From positions 1 to 42,974 of the forward strand of contig QULU01000039.1 of assembly GCA_003481775.1 (NCBI GenBank): a stretch of 42,974 nucleotides of DNA, read 5' to 3'. The notes under the pieces were generated by a model. It had not been told where the DNA came from and did not search any database. It saw nothing but the letters and a program-made list of their open reading frames with translations. Of this stretch, positions 23,507 to 32,097 are shown piece by piece. The translations under genes were made by a program, and so were the position numbers. This DNA is from Clostridiaceae bacterium OM02-2AC. GTDB taxonomy: Bacteria > Bacillota_I > Bacilli_A > Erysipelotrichales > Erysipelotrichaceae. Every line of letters starts with the position of its first letter. Within the stretch, counting starts at the first letter, position 1.

Positions 23507-25236
23507 TTGTAAAACCTTATCGTTATAACATTCGGATTCTCCATCTGCTGGACATATTCCGTTCCTTCTGCGGGATCCACATCTGTAACGACTCCTTTTT
23601 TAATGGTCTTTTGTTCCTCTTCACTCAGGTCATCATAGGAACGCTCATCCGATACCGGAAGTATTCCCGTCTTTTCCTTAATTAAAGCAATCGCCTCTTC
23701 TGCCGTTTTTCCTACAACACCCTCTATTTTCCAGCTCATCAGCTGGCTGACGGTTAATTTTAATGTATATTCTTTATCCGGATCCAGCTTTTCTCCGATT
23801 TCCGGACCGCTTTGTTCCGCTATATATCCGGGCCATGTATTTGCCCTTTGCTCATAGCTGATTTCCACCTTGATATTTGGATTCTGTTCATTCAGTTCCT
23901 TTTCCACTTCCTCCGGTAATCGATGGCGGTAATCCTTTACCACAAACCAGGTTCCCCTGGAAACAGTTAGCGTCAGCTTGGAATTTTCACCGATTTCCTC
24001 TCCGGTATCCGGTGACACACGGATGACATGACCTTTTTCCACATCGTCACTCAGCTCCTGCTTGATGGTGATGTTATCTTTTTTAAATCCGCTGGAGGTC
24101 AGCGTCTGCATTGCCTCCTGCTGTGTCTGTGATGTGGACAGCTCCGGAACCTTGATTATTTTTTCTTTATCAAACACGCCGCTCATCAGTACGAAGGCCG
24201 CAACACCGATCACACACAGCCCAACAATCATAGCAATGATGATTTTTGTGATTTTCCGATTACCGGAATCATCTTCTTCATCCTCTTCAATCGGCTCCAC
24301 ATGCTTTTTGCGCACCTCAGTTTTCTTGGTCTGCTTCTGCTTGCGCTGCTCCATGACCATCGTCGGCTGCGGATGCTCTTCCTCAAACACCAGCTTTTCA
24401 ACATGGGCATATTCCGGAAGCAGGCAGCGGTGCAGATCATACAGCATATCCTTTGCACTCTGATAGCGCAGCTTGCGGTTTTTCACGGTTGCCTTGATAA
24501 TGATATTCTCCACAGACTGCGGCAGCGTCGGATTGAAATCACGGACACTGGGAATTTCCTCACGCAGATGCTTCATTGCTATCTGTACGGGATTGTCTCC
24601 ATGGAAGGGAACATTCCCGGTCAAAAGCTCATAAAACACGATACCAAGCGCATAGATATCCACCTGATTGCTCGGTGTTTCCCCGCGTGTTGTTTCCGGT
24701 GCCAGATAATGCGCACTGCCCAGTACGGCATCGCTTTGCGTCAGCTGTACCGTGTCGTGCGCCAGCGCAATGCCAAAATCGGTAATCTTTACCGTTCCAT
24801 CATCCTTAACCAGAACATTCTGCGGCTTGATATCCCGGTGAATAATATCATTTTCATGTGCATGCTGTACCGCGCTTGTCAGCTGAAGCATGATGTTTAC
24901 AGCCTCTTCCTGATGCAGTGCTCCACGCTGGGAAATCAGCTGCTTCAGGGTACGCCCGCGTACATATTCCATGACGATATAGTGACGTCCTTCAAACTCT
25001 CCGACATCGTATACATCCACAACATTGGGATGGTTCAGCTTACTGACCGCGTTGGCCTCCCGCTGAAAGCGCAGCAGTGTTACCGGATCCTTACTGAGCT
25101 CCCCGCGCAGAACCTTGATTGCCACCTCACGGTTTAATATGGTATCGATTGCCAGATAAACATCCGCCATACCGCCTTCCCCCAAGGAGGAAACGATCAT
25201 ATAGCGCTCGGCAATCATTTTGTTGTTGTTATTCAT
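23503..25236 (-). CDS. prkC: Serine/threonine protein kinase with PASTA domains
   Basis: Membrane receptor kinase that senses peptidoglycan fragments and controls growth and wall metabolism. The cytoplasmic kinase domain (about residues 10-270) shows LGEGGMADVYLA, IHRDIKPQNVL and ITDFGIA. A basic/acidic juxtamembrane segment, one transmembrane helix (IIIAMIVGLCVIGVAAFVLM) and about three extracellular PASTA repeats follow; the repeats have P-rich ends such as VIRVSPDTGEEIGENSKLTL. The ATG at 25236 is preferred over the GTG three codons earlier because AGGTGA lies just upstream. It overlaps the end of prpC, its cognate phosphatase. Confidence 0.96.
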   Translation of the reverse strand: MNNNNKMIAERYMIVSSLGEGGMADVYLAIDTILNREVAIKVLRGELSKDPVTLLRFQREANAVSKLNHPNVVDVYDVGEFEGRHYIVMEYVRGRTLKQLISQRGALHQEEAVNIMLQLTSAVQHAHENDIIHRDIKPQNVLVKDDGTVKITDFGIALAHDTVQLTQSDAVLGSAHYLAPETTRGETPSNQVDIYALGIVFYELLTGNVPFHGDNPVQIAMKHLREEIPSVRDFNPTLPQSVENIIIKATVKNRKLRYQSAKDMLYDLHRCLLPEYAHVEKLVFEEEHPQPTMVMEQRKQKQTKKTEVRKKHVEPIEEDEEDDSGNRKITKIIIAMIVGLCVIGVAAFVLMSGVFDKEKIIKVPELSTSQTQQEAMQTLTSSGFKKDNITIKQELSDDVEKGHVIRVSPDTGEEIGENSKLTLTVSRGTWFVVKDYRHRLPEEVEKELNEQNPNIKVEISYEQRANTWPGYIAEQSGPEIGEKLDPDKEYTLKLTVSQLMSWKIEGVVGKTAEEAIALIKEKTGILPVSDERSYDDLSEEEQKTIKKGVVTDVDPAEGTEYVQQMENPNVITIRFYK

Positions 25237-25978
25237 GGAGATCACCTGCCTGTTCCACGATGATGACGCTCACATTATCATAGCCGCCCGCAAGAAGAGC
25301 CTTGTCAATCAGCAGGCGGACCTTATCCTCCACACTGCGTGCACTCTCCAGTATCTCACGAATGATTGCTTCACTGACATAGCCGTGTAATCCATCACTG
25401 CAAATCAGCAGTGCCCTGTAATCATTTTTGATTTTATTGATATCGATGCGAACGGAATCCCATATGCCGAGTGCATTGGTCAGCATATTGCGATTTGGAT
25501 GCACCGCTGCCTCCTCTTCGCTTAATTCTCCGCGCTTCAGCATATCCGCAATATAGGAATGATCCTCTGTCAGTGCCAGAAAATCATCCGCATATAACCC
25601 ATAGGTACGGGAATCTCCCACATTGAAAATATAGGTTGTCGTTTCACATTTCAAAATGCCGACCAGTGTGGTGCCCATCCCCTTTTGTTCTGTATTGCGG
25701 GTGGATTGTGTAAAAATCAAATCATTTGCTTCCTGTATGGTATCCTGCAGCCAGTGCTTCACCTGAACATCCGAGCTGCATTTTTCCATTTTCAAAAAGC
25801 TTTCCTTCATATGCTCGATGGCCATGCGGCTCGCAACATCTCCTGCCAGACCGCCGCCGATGCCGTCACAGACTACAGCTAACAGGGCATGCTCTCCGTT
25901 TTCCAGAAAACAGATGCTGTCCTGATTATCCCTTCTCCGAAGTCCGACATGACTCGCTCCATAATATCGAATACTCAT
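25229..25978 (-). CDS. prpC: PP2C-family protein phosphatase
   Basis: Metal-dependent Ser/Thr phosphatase that reverses PrkC phosphorylation. PP2C motifs: RRRDNQDS, VVCDGIGGGLAGDVAS (metal-binding Asp-Gly), FNVGDSRTYGL, LICSDGLHGYV and GGYDNVSVIIV. The frame is open further upstream, but the ATG at 25978 (MSIRYYGASH) has AAGGGAG and overlaps the rlmN stop as ATGA, giving 249 residues, the normal length for this group. It overlaps prkC by 8 bases. Confidence 0.96.
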   Translation of the reverse strand: MSIRYYGASHVGLRRRDNQDSICFLENGEHALLAVVCDGIGGGLAGDVASRMAIEHMKESFLKMEKCSSDVQVKHWLQDTIQEANDLIFTQSTRNTEQKGMGTTLVGILKCETTTYIFNVGDSRTYGLYADDFLALTEDHSYIADMLKRGELSEEEAAVHPNRNMLTNALGIWDSVRIDINKIKNDYRALLICSDGLHGYVSEAIIREILESARSVEDKVRLLIDKALLAGGYDNVSVIIVEQAGDLHE

Positions 25979-27030
25979 GACTGACTCCCTTCCTGTTCCT
26001 TTTTCAGATGCTTCACACGCAGCTGTCCGCATGCTGCGTCAATATCCGCACCATGCTCCTTACGAATCGTACAGCGAACCCCCTGCTTCATGAGGGCATC
26101 ATAAAATACCATGGCATGGGCATGATCCACACCCTGAAAGCCATTTTCATCCACAGCGTTGTAGGGAATCAGATTCACATAGGCATTCAGCCCCTTTAAC
26201 AGCTTTGCCAGCTGAGCCACATGCTCCTTCTGGTCATTGACCCCACGCAGCAGGATGTATTCAAACGTCAGACGACGGTTATTCTCCCGTGCATAATACT
26301 GGATTGCCTCCATCAGCTCCTCCAGCGGATAGGCACGGTTAATGGGCATCAGACGATCGCGCAGCTCATTGTTTGGCGCATGCAGGGAGATTGCCAGATT
26401 GTATTGGGTATGCTCCTTGGCAAACTCATAGATTTTCGGTACAACACCACAGGTGGATATTGTGATATGGCGGGCACCGATTCCCAGTCCGCGGTCATGA
26501 TTGACGGTAGAAAGGAAATTCATCACATGTTCATAATTGTCAAACGGCTCTCCCGTTCCCATTACCACGATATGACTCAGCCGATCCTCCTGCTTATCCA
26601 GATCACGCTGCACATACAGCACCTGAGCCACCATTTCTCCACTTGTCAGGTTGCGTTTCTTTTTTGTCAGACCACTGGCACAAAAGGCACAGGCCATATT
26701 ACAGCCTACCTGTGAGGTAACACAGATACTCTTCCCATAATCAAACTGCATCAGCACACTCTCAATCAAAGAGCCGTCCTCCAAAGCAAACAGATATTTC
26801 GTCGTCCCATCACTCGCCACCTGCTTATCACGCAGCTTTAGCGGTGTGAGAGAAAACTGCTGCTTCAGTGTTTCTCTGGTATCCTTGGAGAGATCACTCA
26901 TGTCATCTATGCTGACTGCACGTTTGCGATACAGCCATTGAAAGATCTGATGTGCACGGAATTTTTTCCAGCCCTGCTCCAGAGCCATATCGCCCATCTG
27001 ATCGTATGTAAAATCATATAAACTTTTCAT
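25975..27030 (-). CDS. rlmN: 23S rRNA (adenine2503-C2) methyltransferase RlmN
   Basis: Radical SAM methyltransferase that makes m2A at position 2503 of 23S rRNA and m2A37 in some tRNAs. The cluster motif GCNMACAFCASG (CX3CX2C) and the RlmN pattern VVMGTGEPFDNYEHVMNFL are clear. ACGQLRVKH near the C-terminus carries the second catalytic Cys. The ATG at 27030 (MKSLYDFTY) gives 351 residues, as in the family; the open frame upstream (to 27087) looks non-coding. It is the first gene of the six-gene overlapping operon ending with thiN. Confidence 0.96.
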   Translation of the reverse strand: MKSLYDFTYDQMGDMALEQGWKKFRAHQIFQWLYRKRAVSIDDMSDLSKDTRETLKQQFSLTPLKLRDKQVASDGTTKYLFALEDGSLIESVLMQFDYGKSICVTSQVGCNMACAFCASGLTKKKRNLTSGEMVAQVLYVQRDLDKQEDRLSHIVVMGTGEPFDNYEHVMNFLSTVNHDRGLGIGARHITISTCGVVPKIYEFAKEHTQYNLAISLHAPNNELRDRLMPINRAYPLEELMEAIQYYARENNRRLTFEYILLRGVNDQKEHVAQLAKLLKGLNAYVNLIPYNAVDENGFQGVDHAHAMVFYDALMKQGVRCTIRKEHGADIDAACGQLRVKHLKKEQEGSQS

Positions 27031-27448
27031 TTTATCACCGTATCCTATTTTACCATAGATTCCACGCAGGGACCAAGGAGTTTCCATTTCTTAATAAAGT
27101 TTTCAGAATCTTGTGCTATGCTCCGAAAATGAAATTCACAAGAAAAACAGAAAAAGAGATAGCATGTATAGGGGGTACTCAATTGTAGTTAAATTCAAAA
27201 TCTGAAGAAATCAACATGATTGTATTTATCAATAGCATTTGAATCAGCCTTTTCGCATACACGCAAAACAAGAAAGGATCATATAGAAGACACTTCTTAC
27301 TTTCCATGAATTATAATTTATCGATTTTATAAAAAATATTTTTATTTCTTTTAGGAATTTTACATATGCCATCCGTATGTATATATGTAGGAGGTTCATC
27401 GTATGCATATACAATACCTTAGGAATGCGCCAGGTGAAGGGAGGAAGG
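27031..27448. other. gene-free AT-rich stretch upstream of rlmN
   Basis: About 420 bases between the rlmN start and the small plus-strand open frame. It must hold the rlmN operon promoter if that operon is no longer joined to rsmB. I see TTGTGA-like and TAGCAC-like boxes on the minus strand around 27100-27140, but they are weak. No convincing gene is seen. Confidence 0.4.
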
Positions 27449-27562
27449 ATGCATACCATATTCTGGATTCTCATTGCACTGATTGGTATTACACCAAAAG
27501 TGCTGCGGGAGCTTGGAATCATCCTGTACATCGTCCTGAAATACAAACGGCGGCATTGGTAA
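27449..27562 (+). CDS. Candidate 37-residue membrane peptide
   Basis: Short frame with AAGGGAGG four bases before its ATG. The peptide starts MHTIFWILIALIGITP, continues with a second hydrophobic stretch (LGIILYIVLKY) and ends with a basic tail (KRRHW). The hydrophobic core, the basic end and the small size resemble small membrane peptides and type I toxins, but I cannot assign it to a family. It lies in an otherwise gene-free region, oriented away from rlmN and towards the terminator at 27667-27708. It could be chance, although the ribosome site is good. Confidence 0.4.
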   Translation: MHTIFWILIALIGITPKVLRELGIILYIVLKYKRRHW

Positions 27563-27621
27563 GCGAATAATCTCAGTGTTGGATTAATTGGGATGTGTCT
27601 GCTTTCGGAAAGGAGGTGAAC

Positions 27622-27681
27622 TTGCCGTTTTCATTACTTCTGAATTTGGTGCCTCTTACTGCGTCAAAAGGGACAGAGTAA
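27622..27681 (+). CDS. Candidate 19-residue peptide with TTG start
   Basis: AAAGGAGGTG, close to the ideal ribosome site, ends 3 bases before a TTG. The frame encodes 19 residues (MPFSLLLNLVPLTASKGTE if TTG is read as Met) and stops in the left arm of a 13-bp terminator stem. A ribosome at the stop would therefore disturb the hairpin. The perfect site with such a short frame suggests a leader or toxin-like peptide. No family is recognised. Confidence 0.35.
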   Translation: MPFSLLLNLVPLTASKGTE

Positions 27682-27708
27682 CCACCACGTAACTCTGTCC
27701 CTTTCTTT
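27667..27708. terminator. strong bidirectional terminator
   Basis: AAAGGGACAGAGT (27667-27679) pairs perfectly over 13 bp with ACTCTGTCCCTTT (27692-27704), with a 12-base loop. On the plus strand CTTTTG follows; on the minus strand the stem is followed by TGACG after its own TTTT. It can end the small plus-strand unit and the minus-strand pmbA transcript, whose stop is about 120 bases away. Confidence 0.8.
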
Positions 27709-27824
27709 TGACCTTTCGGTCTTTGGATTTGGCATTTATATTATAGAATATTTTATGTCAAATTCAATGTAAAATTCATGCTTTCACACAACTGTTACAC
27801 CAATCATACACTGCCTGGATTATA

Positions 27825-29156
27825 TTATAAACCGCTGATAGAGAGTGATGTAAACAGAATACTCGGTGAACCAATAGAGCCTGCGTTCAGCTTACCATCA
27901 TTCCCCAGCATTTTCACCTGCTTCATAGCATCCAGAAAATTACCTGCGATGGTAATCAGATTGACTGGCTTGATTTTTTTTCCTTCCTTCACATACCAGC
28001 CCTGAGACTGTAGTGAAAATTCACCTGTCATGGCGTTCAAGCCGGCATGCAGTCCTGTGATTTCCGTGACAATGATGCCTTCCTTCATCGACGAAATCAT
28101 TTCATCAATCGATTCACTTCCGTTTTCAATGAATAAATTGCTCGGTGCTATACCGACATTGGATGCGTACCCCGCTTTAAATCCGTTACCGGTTGTCTCA
28201 CATTTCATAAGCTTTGCGGATTTCAGGTTATGCAGATAGGTCTTTAAAACCCCTTGTTCAACCAGTGTCTTTTTCTTGCAGGCTACGCCCTCATCATCAA
28301 AGCTTCTTGAATTATAGCCGTCCTTGCGCAAGGGGTCATCAACGATCGTGATTTTCTCACTGAAAATTTGTTTGTCCATACTGTCGTTTAATAGAGAAAT
28401 ACCTTTGTATGCATTTTCTCCATCAAACATCCCGCTAAATGCCGCCAGTAAATCTGCCATAGCCTCGGCTTCAATCAGAACCGGATACGGAGCACTCTGC
28501 ACACTTTCGGCATACAGCTTATCCAGTACCTTACGGCTCACTCCCTCCGCAAACTTCTTTGCATCAAAATGCGCATCGTCGTACAGATACTGCCAGTCCC
28601 CTGCAATCTTTGTATCCTCTTGATCCTTTGCCATAGCCGCTGTACTGATATATGCCGCATGCTGTTCATCATGCAGATGAACGCCCATTGTATTGTCGAT
28701 GGCGATTTCCACATCGACTTCCCCATAGCTGGTATTCATGACCTGTGCAATTCTGGAATCCGATTCCTTGATATATTGCTCTACCGTCTTCAGCAGCTCG
28801 ATCTTTTCGGCATCCGGATGTGCATTCCATGTACAGCTGCGCAGCTGCAGCTGAGGATATGCTGTATCACCCGCATAAATTTCGACCTCATCCCGAGATG
28901 TGATTGCCGCAGCATTTTCCTTTATCTGGCGAAGTGTATCCTCCAGCAAAGCGTCATCATCCTGTTCCAGAAAGCAGATGCCCATACTTCCTTTATAAAT
29001 ACCGCGTATGGCAAAGCCATTACACTCACTGATGGTGTAGCCATCCACACTTCCTTCATATAACCGTATGGATGTGGATCTGCTTTTCTGTTCGTAAATT
29101 TCCAGCTGTTCAATACCCGCAGCCTTCGCCGCGTCAAGCCATTGCTGCTTATGCAT
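27825..29156 (-). CDS. pmbA: TldE/PmbA-type subunit of the TldD/E metalloprotease
   Basis: Non-catalytic partner of TldD in a complex that degrades or matures small modified peptides and removes unfolded peptides. It is recognised as the U62/modulator-of-gyrase family by length (443 residues), by YEGSVDGYTISECNGFAIRGIY near the N-terminus, and by the C-terminal LHAGLNAMTGEFSLQSQGWYVKEGKKIKPVNLITIAGNF. It lacks an HExxxH zinc motif, as expected for TldE. It overlaps the end of tldD by 8 bases. The product ends close to a strong bidirectional terminator at 27667-27708. Confidence 0.92.
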   Translation of the reverse strand: MHKQQWLDAAKAAGIEQLEIYEQKSRSTSIRLYEGSVDGYTISECNGFAIRGIYKGSMGICFLEQDDDALLEDTLRQIKENAAAITSRDEVEIYAGDTAYPQLQLRSCTWNAHPDAEKIELLKTVEQYIKESDSRIAQVMNTSYGEVDVEIAIDNTMGVHLHDEQHAAYISTAAMAKDQEDTKIAGDWQYLYDDAHFDAKKFAEGVSRKVLDKLYAESVQSAPYPVLIEAEAMADLLAAFSGMFDGENAYKGISLLNDSMDKQIFSEKITIVDDPLRKDGYNSRSFDDEGVACKKKTLVEQGVLKTYLHNLKSAKLMKCETTGNGFKAGYASNVGIAPSNLFIENGSESIDEMISSMKEGIIVTEITGLHAGLNAMTGEFSLQSQGWYVKEGKKIKPVNLITIAGNFLDAMKQVKMLGNDGKLNAGSIGSPSILFTSLSISGL

Positions 29157-30546
29157 GCTCCTTGCCTCCCTTACTGCCGCCGACCGTCATTTCGCTGACC
29201 CGTATTGCCGGCTGTCCGACATCGGTAGGTATACTGCCGCTGCTAGACCCGCACATTCCCTGTGCACGTGCCAGATTTCCTGCGACACGATCAATTTTCA
29301 GCAGCGTATCCGATCCGTTTCCAATCAGTGTTGCGCCCTTGACAGGTGTTGTTATTTTTCCATCCTCGATCAAATATGCTTCTCTGACAGCAAAATTAAA
29401 ATCTCCGGTTGCCTGCACACTTCCTCCTGCCATCGTTTTCGCATACAATCCATAAGAGGTTTCCTTGATCATGTCCTCCAGCTGATCCGTACCGTTCAAC
29501 AGGAAGGTGTTGGTCATACGGGATGTTGTTTCAAATTTATAAGACTGCCGTCTGCTGGATGCAGTAGAGGGCATATGCAACCGACGCCCGTTCAGCGTAT
29601 CCACCAGATAGCTCTTCAGTATTCCCTTTTCAATCAGTACCGTGCGGCGGGTGAAGTTTCCCTCATCATCGATATTCGCACTTCCCCAGGCATTGGGAAT
29701 CGTACCGTCATCTACCGCCGTTACACACTCACTTGCAATTCTCTGTCCCAGCTTTCCTGCAAAATTGGATTGATTTTTTGCCACCCCGCGTGCCTCCAGA
29801 GAGTGTCCGCAGGCCTCATGGAAGATGACGCCGCCAAAGCCGTTGTCGATAATAACCGGCATAACACCGCTTGGACATGGCTGTGCATACAGCATCGTCA
29901 TCGCAATACGCGCCGCCTCTTTTCCGATATCCTCCGGCTTGTGGCTATCATAAAATTCCATACCCTCGCTGCCGCCGGGGGAACAGCTTCCGGTTTCTCG
30001 CAATGCGCCATCCTGTGCAACTGCAGATACTGCCATCCTTGTACGAATACGGACATCCTGAATATATTTTCCTTCCGAATTGGATATTGCGACATGCTGC
30101 TCATCATCCTGATAATTCACAATCGCCTTCGTGATATGTGCATCATAGTCCCGTGCAGCATCACTTGCACGCTTCATCAGCGTCACTTTGTCCTTCAGGG
30201 CAGTATCACGCGGTATGCGTCGTATGATATGTGCATTTTCATACGTTGTCTCCTGAAGCTGGACGCTGATGTGCTTCGTCTGTTCTCCCAGACTGTCTGC
30301 CAGCTTTTTTGCAAATTCCTTCAGGTTTTTCTCCTCGGTATCATTGGTATAGCCGTATACGGATTCCAAGCCATGATAAATCCGCAGTCCCAGCCCGCAG
30401 CGAATACCGCTGTTGGTGCTTTCCACCTCATCATTCAGCATGGATATTCTGGTACTGTAATTGATCTCTTCAAAAATCTCCGCAAAATCCCCTGTGGTAC
30501 TACAGGCGATTTCCAGTACGTCTTCCAATATGTTTTTCTCTAACAT
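29149..30546 (-). CDS. tldD: TldD-type zinc metalloprotease subunit
   Basis: Catalytic subunit of the TldD/E protease. HEACGHSLEARG holds the HExxxH zinc motif, and the C-terminal region has VKGATLIGNGSDTLLKIDRVAGN and GMCGSSSGSIPTDVGQPAIRV with the Cys zinc ligand region. The ATG at 30546 (MLEKNILED) has GAGAGGTGA four bases upstream and gives 465 residues; the open frame before it is not needed. A promoter with an 18-base spacer lies at 30600-30571. In other bacteria TldD/E trims peptide precursors (microcin B17, CcdA), which may matter given the bacteriocin-type exporter in the same accessory block. Confidence 0.93.
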   Translation of the reverse strand: MLEKNILEDVLEIACSTTGDFAEIFEEINYSTRISMLNDEVESTNSGIRCGLGLRIYHGLESVYGYTNDTEEKNLKEFAKKLADSLGEQTKHISVQLQETTYENAHIIRRIPRDTALKDKVTLMKRASDAARDYDAHITKAIVNYQDDEQHVAISNSEGKYIQDVRIRTRMAVSAVAQDGALRETGSCSPGGSEGMEFYDSHKPEDIGKEAARIAMTMLYAQPCPSGVMPVIIDNGFGGVIFHEACGHSLEARGVAKNQSNFAGKLGQRIASECVTAVDDGTIPNAWGSANIDDEGNFTRRTVLIEKGILKSYLVDTLNGRRLHMPSTASSRRQSYKFETTSRMTNTFLLNGTDQLEDMIKETSYGLYAKTMAGGSVQATGDFNFAVREAYLIEDGKITTPVKGATLIGNGSDTLLKIDRVAGNLARAQGMCGSSSGSIPTDVGQPAIRVSEMTVGGSKGGKEHA

Positions 30547-30570
30547 AACGTCACCTCTCATCTGTTCACC

Positions 30571-30600
30571 ATTATACGCCATCTGAAAGAGAGATTGCAA
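30571..30600 (-). promoter_or_regulatory. promoter of tldD-pmbA
   Basis: On the minus strand TTGCAA (30600-30595) and TATAAT (30576-30571) are separated by 18 bases. The short leader ends in the tldD ribosome site. Confidence 0.75.
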
Positions 30601-30667
30601 TCAAAAGAGCTTACGTATATACCTTTCCCTACATTTACGGTCCTCCTAGGATGAAAATAAAGAATAC

Positions 30668-30696
30668 TTGCACATAATTTTTATATAGCGTACAGT
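30668..30696 (+). promoter_or_regulatory. promoter of the AraC/GyrI/ABC operon
   Basis: TTGCAC (30668-30673) and TACAGT (30691-30696) are separated by 17 bases. The weak -10 would fit a promoter that needs activation, possibly by the AraC-type regulator encoded just downstream. It is divergent from the tldD promoter. Confidence 0.5.
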
Positions 30697-30770
30697 TTAC
30701 AAAAGAGCGCAGGAAAAGCGAGGATTAAAAAAACGTATAGGAATATCATATACGCAAGGGAGGAAAAGAA

Positions 30771-31649
30771 ATGGAATGGTTAAAAAAACTAAGCGATGCG
30801 ATTGCATACATCGAGAAGCATCTGGATGCAGAGATATCCTATGAGGAGGCAGCCCGTATTGCTTGCTGCTCCCCCTATTATTTTCAAAGGATGTTTTCCT
30901 ATGTCACCGGAATATCGCTGTCGGATTATATCCGAAGACGAAGAATGTCGCAGGCTGCCTTTGATTTGCAGCGCTGTGATGCCAAAGTGCTGGATGTCGC
31001 TCTCAAGTATGGCTATACCTCACCAACCGCATTTAACAGAGCATTTCAAAAGGTTCACGGCATACCCCCGACAGCCGCAAAAAGCATTGGCATGACCCTG
31101 CATGCATATCCGCCAATACAGTTTTCTGTCAATATTACAGGAGGAAGCGCCATGGCCTATCATATAGCAGAAAAAAAGGAGCTGCGCTTTGCCGGTATCC
31201 GGATTCGTCTATGTGAGGATATGGAGGAGAATCATAAAATAGTCCCCCATTTTTGGAAGGAAACAATGCAAAGTCCGCAATACGCAGAGCTCTGTCAGCT
31301 AGCCGATGCCGGTACGAATGCAATCTTCGGCATTAGCGTGTATGAGGATCCCAATCACATTTTCTACTATATAGCAGCTGCCACAAGCAAAAAGATTCCT
31401 TACGGGCTTCATGAGCTGCGCATTCCCGCTGCGACCTGGGTGGTGTTTGAAAGCAAGGGAAACTTCAAGGAAAATGTACAGGGTATTTTCCGCCGGTTTT
31501 ATACCGAATGGCTGCTGTTTTCCGGTTATGAGTATGCACGGCTTCCCGATATTGAAGCATATCCTGTGCAGACGCAGGCACCATACGACAGCCAATGTGA
31601 TGTATGGATTGCCATTCAGAAAGAAGAGGAGAAGGAACATGGAATATAA
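30771..31649 (+). CDS. AraC-family regulator with GyrI-like effector domain
   Basis: DNA-binding regulator of 292 residues. The N-terminal about 105 residues contain the two helix-turn-helix motifs of AraC/XylS proteins (SYEEAARIACCSPYYFQRMF and VLDVALKYGYTSPTAFNRAFQKVHGIPP). From about residue 125 a GyrI-like/effector-binding domain follows (LRFAGIRIRL ... YYIAAATSK), the same arrangement as Rob and BmrR-type drug sensors. GGGAGG precedes the ATG. It is the first gene of an operon with a stand-alone GyrI protein and an ABC exporter, all overlapping. It is expected to sense a small lipophilic compound and activate the exporter. Confidence 0.92.
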   Translation: MEWLKKLSDAIAYIEKHLDAEISYEEAARIACCSPYYFQRMFSYVTGISLSDYIRRRRMSQAAFDLQRCDAKVLDVALKYGYTSPTAFNRAFQKVHGIPPTAAKSIGMTLHAYPPIQFSVNITGGSAMAYHIAEKKELRFAGIRIRLCEDMEENHKIVPHFWKETMQSPQYAELCQLADAGTNAIFGISVYEDPNHIFYYIAAATSKKIPYGLHELRIPAATWVVFESKGNFKENVQGIFRRFYTEWLLFSGYEYARLPDIEAYPVQTQAPYDSQCDVWIAIQKEEEKEHGI

Positions 31650-32097
31650 AATTGAAATACGAGAGCTGGAGCCGCTTCGTGTGGCCTACATGAGATATGA
31701 AGGAGATGTCACAAAAGCAAACCGGGTTATTCCCAAGGTGTTTCAAGCGATTCGCGGGAAAACAAACGGAGCACCTTTTTTCAGCTATCTGTCTATGCAG
31801 CCGGATACAAAGCAGGGGGTGCTGGAGCTTTGTGTTCCTACAGAGGAGCTGCCATGCAATCCGGGCATCGAGATACAAGTGATGCCCCGTTTCAAAGCGG
31901 TATGTGTTACCCACATCGGCTCCTATGCAACGCTGTCGCTTGCCTATGCCGCGATTGATCAGTATGCAGCCAGACACAGCCTGAAGATCACTGCACCCTT
32001 TCGGGAGGTTTTCATCAAAGGACCGGGAATGCTGTTCAAGGGAAATCCGGAAACCTATATCACGGAAATACAATTCCCGATACTGGAGGAAGCATGA
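31639..32097 (+). CDS. GyrI-like small-molecule-binding protein
   Basis: A 152-residue stand-alone GyrI/SOUL-like domain protein. Residues 1-25 (YKIEIRELEPLRVAYMRYEG) show the typical start of this family. VCVTHIGSYATLSLAYAAIDQYA and the final ETYITEIQFPIL match the second half. It overlaps the AraC gene by 11 bases and the ABC ATPase gene by 4 (ATGA). Such proteins bind drugs, and some hydrolyse or sequester them, so it may protect the cell or tune the AraC sensor by competing for its ligand. Function is inferred. Confidence 0.85.
   Translation: MEYKIEIRELEPLRVAYMRYEGDVTKANRVIPKVFQAIRGKTNGAPFFSYLSMQPDTKQGVLELCVPTEELPCNPGIEIQVMPRFKAVCVTHIGSYATLSLAYAAIDQYAARHSLKITAPFREVFIKGPGMLFKGNPETYITEIQFPILEEA

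Noticed and set aside
27244..27546. A 100-residue minus-strand frame
   Set aside because: No ribosome site, odd composition, and it runs antisense to the better-supported short plus-strand frame.
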